A DNA stretch of 64,000 nucleotides from Baylisascaris procyonis (lineage: Eukaryota > Nematoda > Chromadorea > Rhabditida > Ascarididae), in NCBI GenBank assembly GCA_037389465.1, contig JAZARR010000105.1, positions 3,224,001 through 3,288,000 of the forward strand, written 5' to 3'. The first letter of the stretch is position 1. Every line of letters begins with the position of its first letter. The notes below the pieces were generated by a model. That model searched no databases and was not told the origin of the DNA. It saw nothing but the letters and a program-made list of their open reading frames with translations. Below are positions 14,108 through 26,625 of this stretch, piece by piece. The translations under genes were made by a program, and so were the position numbers.

Positions 14108-14180
14108 AAGCAGTTGGGACTCGAACCTCGATCTTTCGCCATTCTCGGCAATTGCACTTATCAACTGCGCTGTTGCCCAA
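14108..14180 (-). mobile_element. tRNA-like SINE head (Pol III A and B boxes)
   Basis: On the minus strand AGCGCAGTTGATA (14171-14159) matches an A box and GGTTCGAGTCC (14127-14117) matches the B box exactly. Their spacing is that of a tRNA gene. The T-arm and acceptor stems pair poorly, so it is not a functional tRNA but a tRNA-derived repeat or pseudogene. The 3' body and ends of the element were not defined. Confidence 0.55.
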
Positions 14181-15098
14181 CGTTTCCGCTCTGCTCTCTC
14201 CTTTGAAATGTTTCATGTCAGTATGCGTAAGCGAATATCTCCTAGTGCATTAAATGTATCACATGTGATCTCAGTAAACGAGAGGCTTTAAAGTAGAGTA
14301 TTCGTGGATTTCAGAGTCAGTTATAGGAGGTGCTTCATACAGCAGTTTCATATCAACCACTCTTGTCTAGGTGTGAAGTGAACGTCAACAGAATAATAAG
14401 CAATCAATTGAAGCACATTTTTTATTAAGGGACAATAATGTCCAGTCTTGTGGATCGTTCACTTCAAATGTCCCACCTTGTGATGCTAAAGGCTGTAGAA
14501 AGAAAAATCAACTAATTTTTACACCGCTACACTTGAGCAGAATTTAAAACAGGGCTAATGCGATAATAGGTAGAGGTTTAGGCAGAGGGAGACTAAAAAG
14601 GTGGAGGACCCCGTCCCTTCCCATCCACAGGAGATACTAAGAGATTTCTTTGCTGCAAACTCCCTCTCATCTTCGTAATCCCTCCTGAAGGCAAAATGAA
14701 CATCTTTTTCGCGCTCAAAACCGAAATGCATGAGGCATATTTTGAATCTATAAAAGAAATCAAGGAAGCGCCTAGTGAGATATTTTAATGGTAAGTTTCT
14801 TTTCTTTTTCAGTCGCGTGTTAGTGGGATAGGAAGAGGAGAGGAGCGGTAAGGGAATGAGAAGGTAATTGATAACAAAAGAATGGAGAAGCAATGATTTT
14901 GATGAAAAGAGGATAAATTAGTAGTGCTCCTCTCTGTTCAATCTTTGGTCATTGCAATACTCAGTGGGCAAAAAAGAAGAAAACTGGTGAATAAACGCAT
15001 CAGGAGGACTCATGTGATATGCATATCTGCATTCGCGGATGTCCACATGCAATTAAATGAAAATGAATGACTGTTAACGCCTAAATGCTAAGAAAATA

Positions 15099-15110
15099 GG
15101 GGGGGGGGGG
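15099..15110. repeat. Poly(G) run
   Basis: Twelve consecutive G residues. Confidence 0.95.
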
Positions 15111-18100
15111 AGAAGTGGGAGTAAGCAATAAATAAATAAACTATGGCGAAATTATGGCTTACTATCATCCAACAATTATATATTTTCTCATCGAAGTGTT
15201 TAAGCTAGAAAGAAAAATAGCCCATTTTGTGAAATTTTTAAAGCACTGACGTCAATGTTGAAATGTATTTAACTCATTAAGCAATGAGCATTTCAAAGCA
15301 GATTTGATATTTGCGGTTCTTATTTCGTGTGATAAATAAATATTGAAGTTGATGCATCTACCGTCTTTTTTCTCGTTGCAGATCTACCTGCGAGCAGCTG
15401 CAAAAAATGTTGTTGACAAAACATACATATATACACAACGACACGTTGAAACCTATTCCCTTCATGTGCAGTGCAGAGCGAAAACATACAAAAATAGGGA
15501 AAAACACACATACACACAAAACTATATAAAGCACAGCCGCCTAACTTGAGTACGCAGAACTTTCGAGGAAAAGTATGTTTCATCATAGACGTGTTTCCTA
15601 CCGATTAACAGATCGCAATTAATCAATTTCATATTTGGTTCAACACTGATGCATTTATACCCACATAGCTCAAAGGATGAGCAATGCAATAATGTGCAAA
15701 AAAAAAATTTTTTTTTTTCAGTTTATCAAAATCGTAATCGCAATTCAGTATAAATTTAAAAATCGTAAACTGCAAAAATGGATGCTTTTATTGTTGTGCA
15801 CTATGAATGACAATCGGTTGAATGTTTGAAGAATTGCTTGTCGCGTTGTTTGAATCGTCTCATTTTAGCGATTTGCTTAACAGCATTGTGCCGCTTCGAT
15901 GATTACTTGCATTGCATTCCTTATAAAGCAATCGAAGTGCTCTCAATTCTTTTATGGCAAATCTACGAGTAAATTACTCTATGGAATTGGGGACTTTAAA
16001 GCGCGGAAATTGCATCTTCATCGAAATAAACGCTTAAATATGATCGTTGTTGCAGAAGTCTCTTCTTATTTCCTACCAAGTAGGTTTGAATTTCTTCAAA
16101 TCTCTAGACTCTCATTTAGATTATTTGTACGCAAAATATGGTGTTTTTTAATTAACAATTCAGGCCTATTAAGCAGAAGATGGCCTTTCGTTAGGCGATT
16201 ATTGGCGGAAACCTCTAGCAGGAGAGAGGACTAATGCTCAAACAGCACGAACTTAGATATAGATGAATAAATCAGAGCTTCATGTGAACATTACAACCAT
16301 AGTTTGGCATCGGCTTTAAAAAGAAATTTAAAGGGTCATCACGTGATATTTTCCGATTAGCGAACGAGGGCATTAAAGGAACAACGGGTGATATCTGCGA
16401 TTGCGCTAGCACCCACACTGTGCTATAACCCTGTAACACGATATGGCCATAACCCTCACACTGTGCTTAGCATCACATGCTTTCGTATCTTTATCCTTAT
16501 TCTAAATTCGCCTCCTTCCTTGCACTTCCTGTTGTTTCCTTTGGTGGACAAGTTTCGAGGTGCACCTCATGTTCACTTTCAATTTAACTTAATGAAGATT
16601 CTTTAAACACAGTGGAAGTACATTATGCTTCTTCTTCCCACCTTTCTGCCCATTTATAGAAGCTCAGAGTAGAGGAGAACTATGAATGAAAGAGGGACAA
16701 GTTGAGGATATGATCCAATTTTGAATTGAAACCAACATAGATGTGTTCTATCTTCGTAAGCAATCAAAAGCTATCTGTCTACTCACTTCGAGAAAATGCG
16801 AATTGAATTAATGATGTCCATGCTTGCTTACCCTCTGTCCCATAATCACATAACTTGTCATTCTGCTCGCTCATTTCTTTTATTGTTTTTCTCCGCCTTT
16901 ATTTGCAGACATACCTCTGCGGAAATAGATTAATCATTCCTATCGTTATGACGTAGAATGTTCCCAATACTCCAATTATGCTATCAATTAACCAGAAAAT
17001 GGCAATCTCGTTCTCGAAGAAAGTGAAAAAAAAAACTTGTGCACTTAAACGGCAACAGATTCAACGAGTTTCTGCGATTTTTTTTTCGTTGTGCCCTTTG
17101 AAGCATTCGAAATATATTCATAAAGGTTTGCTTCAAAACGATATGCTTTGGGCACTCTCTAGTCTAATTATATGAAGTTGGCATATATGCATTTATTGCA
17201 GCAGGATGCAATATTTCAGTGAAGTGCCCATCCCGGCGCAATTATCCCACCCGTCACCCATCCATTTATGCGGCTTATCATGCGCTCTGATCGTAAGCTA
17301 AATGTGCGCTTTCCTAAAGCCGTATACGTCCATATTCCGAAGCTTCGATGCATTTAACGACAAAATATAGAGCTTAAGCAATTGCTATCAAACGGCTAAC
17401 TCCATCCTTGAACCTCAAACCGCAACTGTTGGAAAATGTTCAGCATGCGAAATAAAACGAACAAGCAAGCATCTGAAGCGAGCGGAAATACAAGCAACGA
17501 CTTTCGCTTGACACTTGGGACTTTTCATCGGAATCACCTCATTGATGTGGTGTAATTTTGAACTCTATTTATACAGCTGAGCTTTTGCAATGACATATGC
17601 GCCACTGGAGGATGTTCTATTTAACAAAAGAGATCGAAGTGAAAGGCGAATGTTTTTAGCAATGACGCGATATCTTCGTTATGCGTTTCGAATTGTCGTT
17701 CAGTGTACATTAAGGAGACCGAATTGAACGTTGCACATAATAACATCTCCTTAGCAAATAAAACGTTGCATGCGTGTTTCCCACAACAGGTCATAGTTGC
17801 AATGCTCATGATCGACTCGCACCCTTCGTCACTACAATTAACCTAACAAGCATTTTCGAGGATATTTCGCGATCCGATGGGACTCCATTTAAGCATACCC
17901 CGCCTTGCTTGTTGCGTTTGTCGCTTAAAATTGAAAGCTTAGATGTGTCGCACTTTATACCTTCAGATGCCTTTTTCAGGTACAACCCACTTTGAGGGGC
18001 GGATTCGCATATATCGATTCCTTACATAAGCACATCTTCAGAACCTCTTCCGATTTTCATTGTGAAAAATCTAAACATAGCCACCTAGCTTAGTAGTGTT

Positions 18101-18981
18101 AAAACATGATGGGAAATTTTTGTGCTATGCTCTTCTCGTATAGCCATTTGCTTAGTTAATACGAATGTAATATGGGGAAAAAAAAAAACAACAAAATATT
18201 TTGCAAACGAACAAGCAAAAGTTACTCGACTTTTAGAGGCATCTTTCGAATAAACATGTGAAAGAATATTCTTAGGAAAGATCTGATCACGTGAAATAGA
18301 TAAATTAATGAAAGAAAAATTCACACGATGCCTTACGTTATTTAATTTTCAATATTTTAAAATACGGTTCGTCATATCGATAGAGGAAATTAAACGCTGT
18401 ATAGTCGTATGTGAATTACAACGTATGAAGGGCACAAGAACAAAACAAAAAAAAAAAAGTTTTTTTCTTTTTGAAAAAAGAAATGCTGTGCATAAGTTTG
18501 CAATATGTGATTAATTATGAAATTTTATTCTCATATAAATAAAAATTTCACTATCAATCATAACGAAAGCGAATCTTTTAATTTAGCTGTGAAAATGATC
18601 TATAAGAAAGGTGATCATTCATTTACTCAAAAAATAAAAAAAAATAAAAATCTGATGTCTTCTCAATACAAAAATATCTCTACTATTGCTAGAATTCCGA
18701 AAGCATCTGAGTATTGTCAGTTTCAAATCTATCTCTTTCTACGCAATAGGATCGGTTGCACGCCTTAATGCTGCATACAATGAGCGTTGAATTGATTAAG
18801 TCCCTCAAAGGAAATCGTAATTTTTCGGTTTAAAAATTAATTACATCGCAAACATAGAGATTTAGCCTTTTTTGCGATGTGTTTAATTAAGAATAACTGT
18901 AAACGAAGCATTTCAACTTGCTAGTCTTTACTTTCTTCAACTAACGCTCTTACATTCGACTGGTATTTGGATGTTTTTCAG

Positions 18982-19109
18982 TCATTTTCAATGGCAAGAA
19001 GAGGCGACACTACCTAAACGAGCGAATAGCAGATGTCACTGCCTCGGAGAAGGTGATAACTCACATGCTAAAGTATGACGATTGCTATCAGTCTTTGTAC
19101 TACGAGTGA
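18982..19109 (+). CDS. Candidate terminal exon of an unidentified gene
   Basis: A TTTTTCAG acceptor at 18981 opens a frame of 42 codons rich in Lys, Arg and Tyr, beginning IFNGKKRRHYLNERIADV and ending YDDCYQSLYYE before TGA at 19107-19109. AATAAA follows at 19141-19146, a normal 3' UTR distance. The exon needs one base carried over from a preceding exon. A well-bounded open segment at 17220-17292 (acceptor TTTCAG, donor GTAAGC) is upstream but ends in phase 0 and does not join directly. I know no matching family. Chance remains likely. Confidence 0.25.
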
Positions 19110-21059
19110 GGATCTCTATATTTTAGTGCATTTGACTACCAATAAATAAGCTCTCGCGGATGCAAAAACTCTTCTGCCTTTATCAACGAACAACGGGGAC
19201 AAAGTCACTTCCAGTCTTAGATAGATTAAAGCAGCCATCACTTATCGTTGAGACTTCGTGAAAGCAGCCCTACATGAAAAACTAATATGCAAATGCTGAA
19301 CAATCGGGCCACTTGAACTGTGCCAGATGTCGCACCTCGTAGCACCGTTGTTGTGAGATTGCGTGGCTATGACAAACTTTTTAAACCATAATCAGCATTT
19401 TTTTAATTTAGTGCATCTGCACGAAAGGTGTTGCATCTATATTCGCATTTGAGACCTGTTTATTCTATCACAACTATGGCTCACCCATCCCTCTACCTCC
19501 CAAGTACCCATCCTAACTGCAACGCAGATCATTTCCCAAAGTAGCAATCTATAACAAAAATATTTCTGTAGAAAAGCACAATCAGGGAATCAAAGACAAG
19601 GCAAGCCTTACGGTTGAAGAAAAGTGAAGGCAATCCATCATGTCATTCTGATTTTGCAGTTACACTTTTCAAGGTGCACTCTGTACTAACGGTCACTTCC
19701 ATCTAAAAAAATACATCAACAAGAATTACGACACTTTTTTCTGTCGATTATTCAATGACATGAGCGGAAAAGCAAAAGCCTAGAAACGAATGGAGCAGCT
19801 TATCAGTACGTAGAATCCGAAAAGCTGTGACGTCAATAGCTATTAAAATGTATTTCATCAGTGGGTGGGTTCTAAAAGAGACAGCTTCAATGTGCAACGA
19901 AAGGGCGACGCCAATCAGCGACTTTCACGCCACTTTCGAGCCGCTATTTCACCATCGACCGCATATATTTGAAGTTTCATCGATAAGACGGATTCTCGCT
20001 AAAACTTTCGAAAAGAGGGATATATCAGCCGGAAAAATGAGCAACAACTATCATCTTCTGGAATACTGATTCACTCGATTACAAGAATATATAGCAGGAA
20101 CATTGAGGATCTGTCTGCCCTCTTCCTATTTTCTGCTCTTTAATGTGACGAAAGCTTAAAAATTCATAGGATTACCTACACAGGTGGACCAAATCTACTA
20201 AGTAGTAGATCGAGCGACCAATATTTCATTAATATTTCATATTTCAATGTCAAACATTCGCAAAGTATTCACTCATTTTATAGTTATCATGTTTAACCAA
20301 CACGCCAGTAAACGAATAAATAAAATCAACAGTTAGTCTGGTCGAACACAAATTTGATCTAGTTGGGAATGAAGAAGGTGAAAGCACTGAGAGATTGCTA
20401 TTGAGAAATAAAATAAAAGTAATAGAAGAGACAATAAATGTGAACGAATAATCACATTGCACTCTCCAACAAATAAGTCGCTGACGTAAGAGCAAGCAAG
20501 AGTTATACGCAGCGAGCCACCTTGAAATAAACAAGCATAACTTTTACTTTGAAAAAAAAAACGGTTAAATAATAGTCAGAAAAAAAATGAAGTTGATATG
20601 CTGAAGGAATAGAATATCTTATGATAGAGGGCGCTGCATAATGAAAACTTTTGAAAAAAGTTTGCTTAGGAAAGAGATGAGAGTTTGTTAAGAATGCAAC
20701 TTAAAAATGAAATAGCAAGATAAGTGAAAAAACAGAGATGTAGAAAAATAAGCCAAATTTAGATAAAATGGAACGGAGAATAAAAGTGAAATTCTTGCAA
20801 AAGTAGAGATAAGAAAAATCAATAAAAATAGTAACAATTAGAAAAAAAGTGAAAGAAGAATGCTAAAATTGTGTCCAATCTCAGAGGTGCTTTATTTTTC
20901 TGTTATTCTCGATACAACATACTTTATGTGGTATTTGCGCGCGTTATCGATTGTTGCTAGAACGCTCTTAGATGGTCATAACGAAGTTATATTGCCGTAT
21001 AGCCTCGCATAGTCTCTTGCCCTTAGTGGGGAATAAATTTGTGCGGAAGCGTCCTTAAA

Positions 21060-21089
21060 GGTGGGGGATGAGGGGTGGTGGGGGGAGGT
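21060..21089 (+). repeat. G-rich quadruplex-prone tract
   Basis: Runs of five, four and six G residues separated by short loops, with further GG pairs. Confidence 0.6.
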
Positions 21090-21298
21090 TATTTGCTGAT
21101 GGTAATTTGAAGACAATGTGATTTAATGGTGGCGATTTCTTCACGAAAAGGGATTGTCCGAGCTTTTACGGTATGTTGCATGGTGAAAAATAAGTTTCTG
21201 AGGAGAAAATTTTCTATCGTGCAAGCAACCTGGTCTGGAAAGCAACAAAAAAGTAATGCGGTATTTGTATGTTATCGGTAACCATATTATATGTAAAT

Positions 21299-21402
21299 TT
21301 ATATACATGTATTTATTTATTTATTTTTATTTGTATTTATATTTATGTTTATATTTATATTTATATTTATATTTATTTTTATTTTTATCTTTATTTCTAT
21401 AT
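21299..21402. repeat. (ATTTAT)n-type microsatellite
   Basis: About 100 bp of imperfect ATTT/ATTTAT repeats. The Ile-Tyr-rich frame across it is not a gene. Confidence 0.9.
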
Positions 21403-23473
21403 ATTTATAAACAGTAGACACCTTAAAATGCTAGTAAGTAAAATGAAGTGGAAGTAAACAAGCGTAAAATTTCCTAAACAGAAATTTTATACTGCTATGC
21501 ACCAATAAATTGTTCATGATAGTAAAAAATGATGAGGAAAATTTCGAATACCGCAAGCTGCTGATAATCTGTCGATTCCATCATCTCAATATTCATTCGA
21601 TCTATCTGTCTTGCTGCACTTTTTTCTGCCTATGTCATTTTTGGCGGAACGGATGAGCCCATCCCTTAAACCAATAATTTTTAGTTTTACGTTTTCGGAA
21701 AGTGCTACTGTTGGTGCAGAAAAAATTTCCACCGCAGGACCCTGGAGCTTGTTGAGGGAGGACTGGAGCTACTGGATTGGGGGACCGAGAGTATTCCTCA
21801 TATGCCTCTGATTTGCTAGACCTCGAATTAAAGGGCCTCTGAATATCGAGACAGCCGGAATTTCACCCGAAATCCCTGTAATAACAATATGCGGATGCTG
21901 AACAGTCGTCGCAATTTTCTTGCAATTCGCATTTTGTTTTGTATTTTCGGGAATCCATTAATTCAAAATTTATCTACTTTCATAGGGAATCTCGCCCATT
22001 TTTGTAAAAGGCTTGGAGCGCAGACAAAGAAGGCAAGTAGTAGTTGGATTATATTGCATAGTGAAAAGTTTTGCATAAGAATTCGTTTTGGGGGGTTTTT
22101 TTGACGTACAACGTCAAGCAATGAGGTGTTTTTTTCGGCGTTTTCATTGCGCGCAACACGGAAGCTGAAAACGCGCGGTGATGCGCAGACGAATCGCTTT
22201 CAACACACTACGACAGCAGTTTCTTCAGCATGAATCACGCTTTAGCCTGAGGCTGTCGATAATGTATGACGCCAAGTGGGCGACAGTTGCATCTTATATG
22301 TTCACATATTCTATCCCACAATGAAAGTTTGCCGTTTCGAAAACGAAAAGAAAGCCAAATGCTAACTTTTAGCGATAATTAGTTTCACGTTAGCGCAAAT
22401 ATATTTTTTCGGATAAATTTCAAAAGGTAAAAAAGCATGCTGGCTTAAAATATTTTGTAGAAAAAAGAACACACAGGTGAATGCGTCACGCAAGAGGAGG
22501 GAATTCGTTGTTTGTTTGTTTTTTTTTTTTTTTATTGAAAGAGCGCCAATGAAAAGAGCGAATCAGGAGATTGGAGTTGATCGATGGATCAGGCACAACG
22601 AATGGCCCCTTCTTGAAGGCTTTTTATGTGATTATCGCTCGCTAAAATGAAGGCTCAATTAGAGCGTGATTGCACACGATTGTTCGAAGCCGATGTCATG
22701 GTGAATACTGCCACTGAGGCAATGACCCGTTCTCTCTGTCTCGATTGACCCCTGCCACTCCCGGAAATACTACTTCTCTCTGCCATCCATCTTTTCAAAA
22801 ATCACTCGCTGCTTGCGAGACGTGTTTTCGCTTATCCTTAGATTGAAACCGATAAACGAAAGTGGTGGACTTATCTATAAAAAATACAAGAAAAAATGCG
22901 ACCTCCAAGATATACTCCCATAAATGCGTGTAAATATATGCGGGAGGTTGATGAGTGAAAAATTTTGAAAAAGTGCTCGCATCCTCAGTTCCAGTTTATT
23001 TAATCGCAGCGCACACCACAAATCTTTGCTTTATGAATTTAACTTAGAATAATGCGAACGCAAAATCGTTGGACGATAAATCCGACTTAAACACCCCAAC
23101 CGAACACAACTTACTCTTTTTGGTGTATAAATGAAGCATCAAAGCGAACCCGTTGTTAGACAAACGTTATGTGATTCGATGATTTGAGATTTTACTGACT
23201 GCTCCCTTCATTCTACGCTAATTAGAAGAAAACTTCGCTCATTTTACTGCACCTTTCAAAAATGAACCTCCAAATGCCACAGGTAGTAGCCGAAAATATG
23301 CAAGGAGTGAACGAAAATTTGTGAAAATTGCCAGATTTTTTCCTGCAACCGTAATTTACCCTTTATATACGTGAACAGCAAAATCGGGTCACGTCGTTGC
23401 TCAGGAATCATTACTGATGGCAAAGATATTTTAATAGTGCGCCGCGCATAGTAATTCAAAGAAGGTCAAGAAC

Positions 23474-24714
23474 TACCATCATTTCGATTTGAAGCGGATG
23501 TTGTCTCGAAAATAATGCACATTTTATAAAGGATAAAATACTCTTGAACGGGATTCCAGAAAAACTTTTGACGATTTTGAAACACATTTCGAAGCCGGCC
23601 AACCGGTGTCAAAGAGAGTGTAAATCAGGAATGCTATGCGCTGCTCATAACTGAGCTGAAATGATCCAAGAAACTTCTTTGTGAAAACGTTGTTGAGCTG
23701 AAATGGTCTAAGCTCTTAATAAAACGTTGATGCACTTTTTCAATTAACTTGATTTTTTTTCCTCACATGGCGACCAAATTTGAGAATGGTATTCTAAAAC
23801 GGAAGAACATCAAGCAACGAAAACCTTTCGATAATTTTCGGCGCAACCATAACATCAAAAGATTTGTTTCAACGTTGCATCAATAGATCGTCGTCTTCAT
23901 CGTCTTTGCTAACTTCTGCACCTTCAGTTTAAACGCCGTCATGTACTGGGCATTATCTCAACGCTTGAAAAGCACCAGTTGTAGCATCATTACCTAAAGA
24001 GCCTCTTCAAATTCTGTCTCGAATTATGTCCTCATTAGTTTTATGTCACCTCTGTGCGAGGTGCTCGATTTCAGTATATAAAGCTATTGTCAAGCATAGT
24101 TTGATTACAGATTGCCTTGTTAAGATTTGTTTCCACTGGAAACATGGTCACGGCTTTGGTAGCTTGGCATATTCGCCCAAAGTGCTTTGTTTTGCATGTA
24201 AATTGTTTGCTTGAATGCAAGCTGCATTGATGTAGTGTCTATCTTCCTACAAAGGTCGGACGAAGGATTTATTTGAGGCCAATTTCGGCTGGCGTGATCA
24301 CCGCGTTGAGGTTTTGTGGAATGGCTACTCAAGTTGCGTATTGCATCCTTTGTGCTTCAAATTAAAGTTGTACAAGATATTGCCGGAAATGTTTTGCTGT
24401 TTTGTTTTGTCCCATTTTAGGATTCTCCACTTATGGCAGCCGTCTGCAAAAAAAAAGGTATCAAAGCGAATGAAAGAGTGCAAAACCACTCCACTATGGC
24501 GGCTTTTGGAAAAACGCTTTGTGAAGCGTTCCAGCCTAATTACGTGCACCGACTTCATATCTTCCTACAGGCTTCTCTGGTATCGTAGAGTTCACTTGCA
24601 AATGTGTTTCAAAACAGTCAAAAGTATTCCTGGAATCCCGTTCAAGAGTGCTTTCTCCTTCAGAAAATGTGCATTACTTTCTAGACAACAGCCCCTCTAA
24701 AGCGATATTATTAG
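23474..24714 (-). mobile_element. Degenerate mariner-like DNA transposon
   Basis: A 91-bp terminal inverted repeat is visible: 23499-23589 matches the reverse complement of 24600-24690 at about 80 of 91 positions without gaps (hand count). Weaker similarity continues outward to roughly 23476 and 24712, next to TA dinucleotides. The 1.24-kb length is that of mariner. On the minus strand, near 24325-24400, the frame reads ILYNFNLKHKGCNTQLE, resembling the LFEFKxGxxAxEA start of mariner transposases. Stops and frameshifts follow, so it is dead. Mariner elements (for example bandit) are known from hookworms; membership of that family is not shown here. Confidence 0.68.
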
Positions 24715-26544
24715 CTAGTCGAACTGATTTGCTTTATTCATTTCCTTTCCTATTTATCTGCAACCGGAATTGTTTATGATGTGGTATCATTATGGCATAT
24801 AACCTGTCTCGTTCTGAGTATCGTCTGAAGCAGTGTGATCAGCCAAAGATGTGCAATATACCTGTACTGTGCAAATTTATTGCATTTTTTGCAAATATTA
24901 TTTTCATGGCCTTTGTTTCAGGTTTTATTTCGGCGTTTAAACTACAGAATTTCTGTACTGCAAAATAAAGGATATGTATTGGTGATGTTAAATCTATTAA
25001 TAATCAAGGTTAATGGAACGTCGGTTGTTCCAGATGAAGTTGTTGCTTTAGCATAACCTAGGAAGCTTGCACAAACTCTTCACGAAATTATCCCCACCCT
25101 TTTACGCAACCATTTCCGCCAAATACAGTGCATTTGAAAGATCGATTCATTCGACGAACTGTATTTCACCGAAACATTTTTCGCATGTGATATAGGCGAT
25201 TAATGTAACTCTGACTGATGGGCAATAGTGAGAATGGCTGATTACAGCAGTTGGCCGTCTTCCTAGGCTGATGTGATACACCTGCTCGAGGGAAAAGCAG
25301 TTACGAAGATGGCGCAGGGAGGGCTAAAGGACGAGGGATGAGACATTACGAAGATTGATGAGAGGCAAAGAGCACGTAAGGGGTGTCAAGTGGTTCAAGC
25401 CGCAGATGTTCGTGTACCAACCAGAATAAGCAGATGGCGTACTCTGCAGCATGTTTGATTCGTGATGGTACGACTAAAGCAAACCGACCGACCAAAATAC
25501 GCATGTGTGCTCCCAATTAGCATGCGCGCTCGATAAGGGTCATCGCCGACATAAATGATCAAATTAGCGATATGTGCTGCGTTAAATGAACGCTGATCGT
25601 TGCAGAATTCGAATGAACAACTTCCTCACCTGTGCAAGTTTGCAGGTAATTCAAGGAGTCCCAATCTAATCTAGACCGCTTAATCGCACTTATAATTAAT
25701 TGTGAAAACAACCTTTTTACCATTTTGAATAGCGCTTTCACCTTTTTGCAATAACTTCCTGTCCAAATGTGACCATTCGAAATTCGATCAGGGAGTCCTT
25801 GTCGATCACAATTTCTCCCAAAGCGGTTTCTTTGCGTCCATCATTGCTCACGGATTGTGTCGAAGTCTTATTCTCCTCTGAGAGCATACGATGTGGAATA
25901 TTCCACTTCAGGATCTATTAAGCATCATGCTAGCATTTGACTGCTCTGATGAAATTTAAAAAAGCACCTTGATATGAAGCAAATTAGGATTCCATATTAG
26001 ACTCAACTTTTAACGCTCAGCTGGGTGGAAAATTAATGCATAATTAAGTGTTTCTGCACTGTTCTTTAATTAGTCGTGCAACTTGTTTCGAACTTGCAAT
26101 AGGCGCATATCATTTCAGTATACATGGCTTGCTGTTTCGGTTATCTTATTTGGTTTGTTTACTTCAAAATGACTATAGTGTTTCCAAAATTGTTATGGTA
26201 GTATGCATACGGATGTGCCCTACTTCGAATGAACAAGTGTCCTGAAGGATACATCGTTGTGAATGAGAGGGATTGCAGATGTTTACGTCATTTTGCAGAG
26301 GTGCCCACCTTTGATTAGATCTCTAGAGAAATAAAAAATGGGTAATAAAAATATTTTGCTACGGAAATGACCAATAGGACCTCTTTAGAGGTGCTCACTC
26401 TGTTCCTACCGCCGTTTCTTGCTAACCGGAAAGAAGAACATCAGGGCGAGCTGGAAAGTCCTCCTTAAAATTCCACATTTAGCGCCATAGCTGAAGCTGT
26501 CGTTTGTGCTGTGACTCATAAGGTTCAGATAGAGAAGGTGAAAA

Positions 26545-26625
26545 TGTAAACAGAACAGCGATTTGAACCTCGACCTTACATTGTTCAAGAAACGTCATCT
26601 CGTCACACTGCTTCTAATCTACTTT
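26545..26625 (-). mobile_element. Weaker tRNA-like SINE remnant
   Basis: On the minus strand, AGGTCGAGGTTCAAATC near 26558-26574 is a degenerate B box and resembles the B-box surroundings at 14.1 kb (AGATCGAGGTTCGAGTCC). No convincing A box remains. Confidence 0.3.

Larger units (their letters stand above)
14181..23473. other. No recognised gene apart from the candidate exon near 19 kb
   Basis: Mostly AT-rich. About 20550-20860 is strongly purine-rich on the + strand. Near 16.4 kb the words CACACTGTGCT and ATAACCCT are each repeated once. No protein family is recognised. Confidence 0.5.

Noticed and set aside
14108..14180. Functional tRNA gene
   Set aside because: A and B boxes are present, but the T-arm and acceptor stems do not pair, so it is listed as a tRNA-like SINE remnant.
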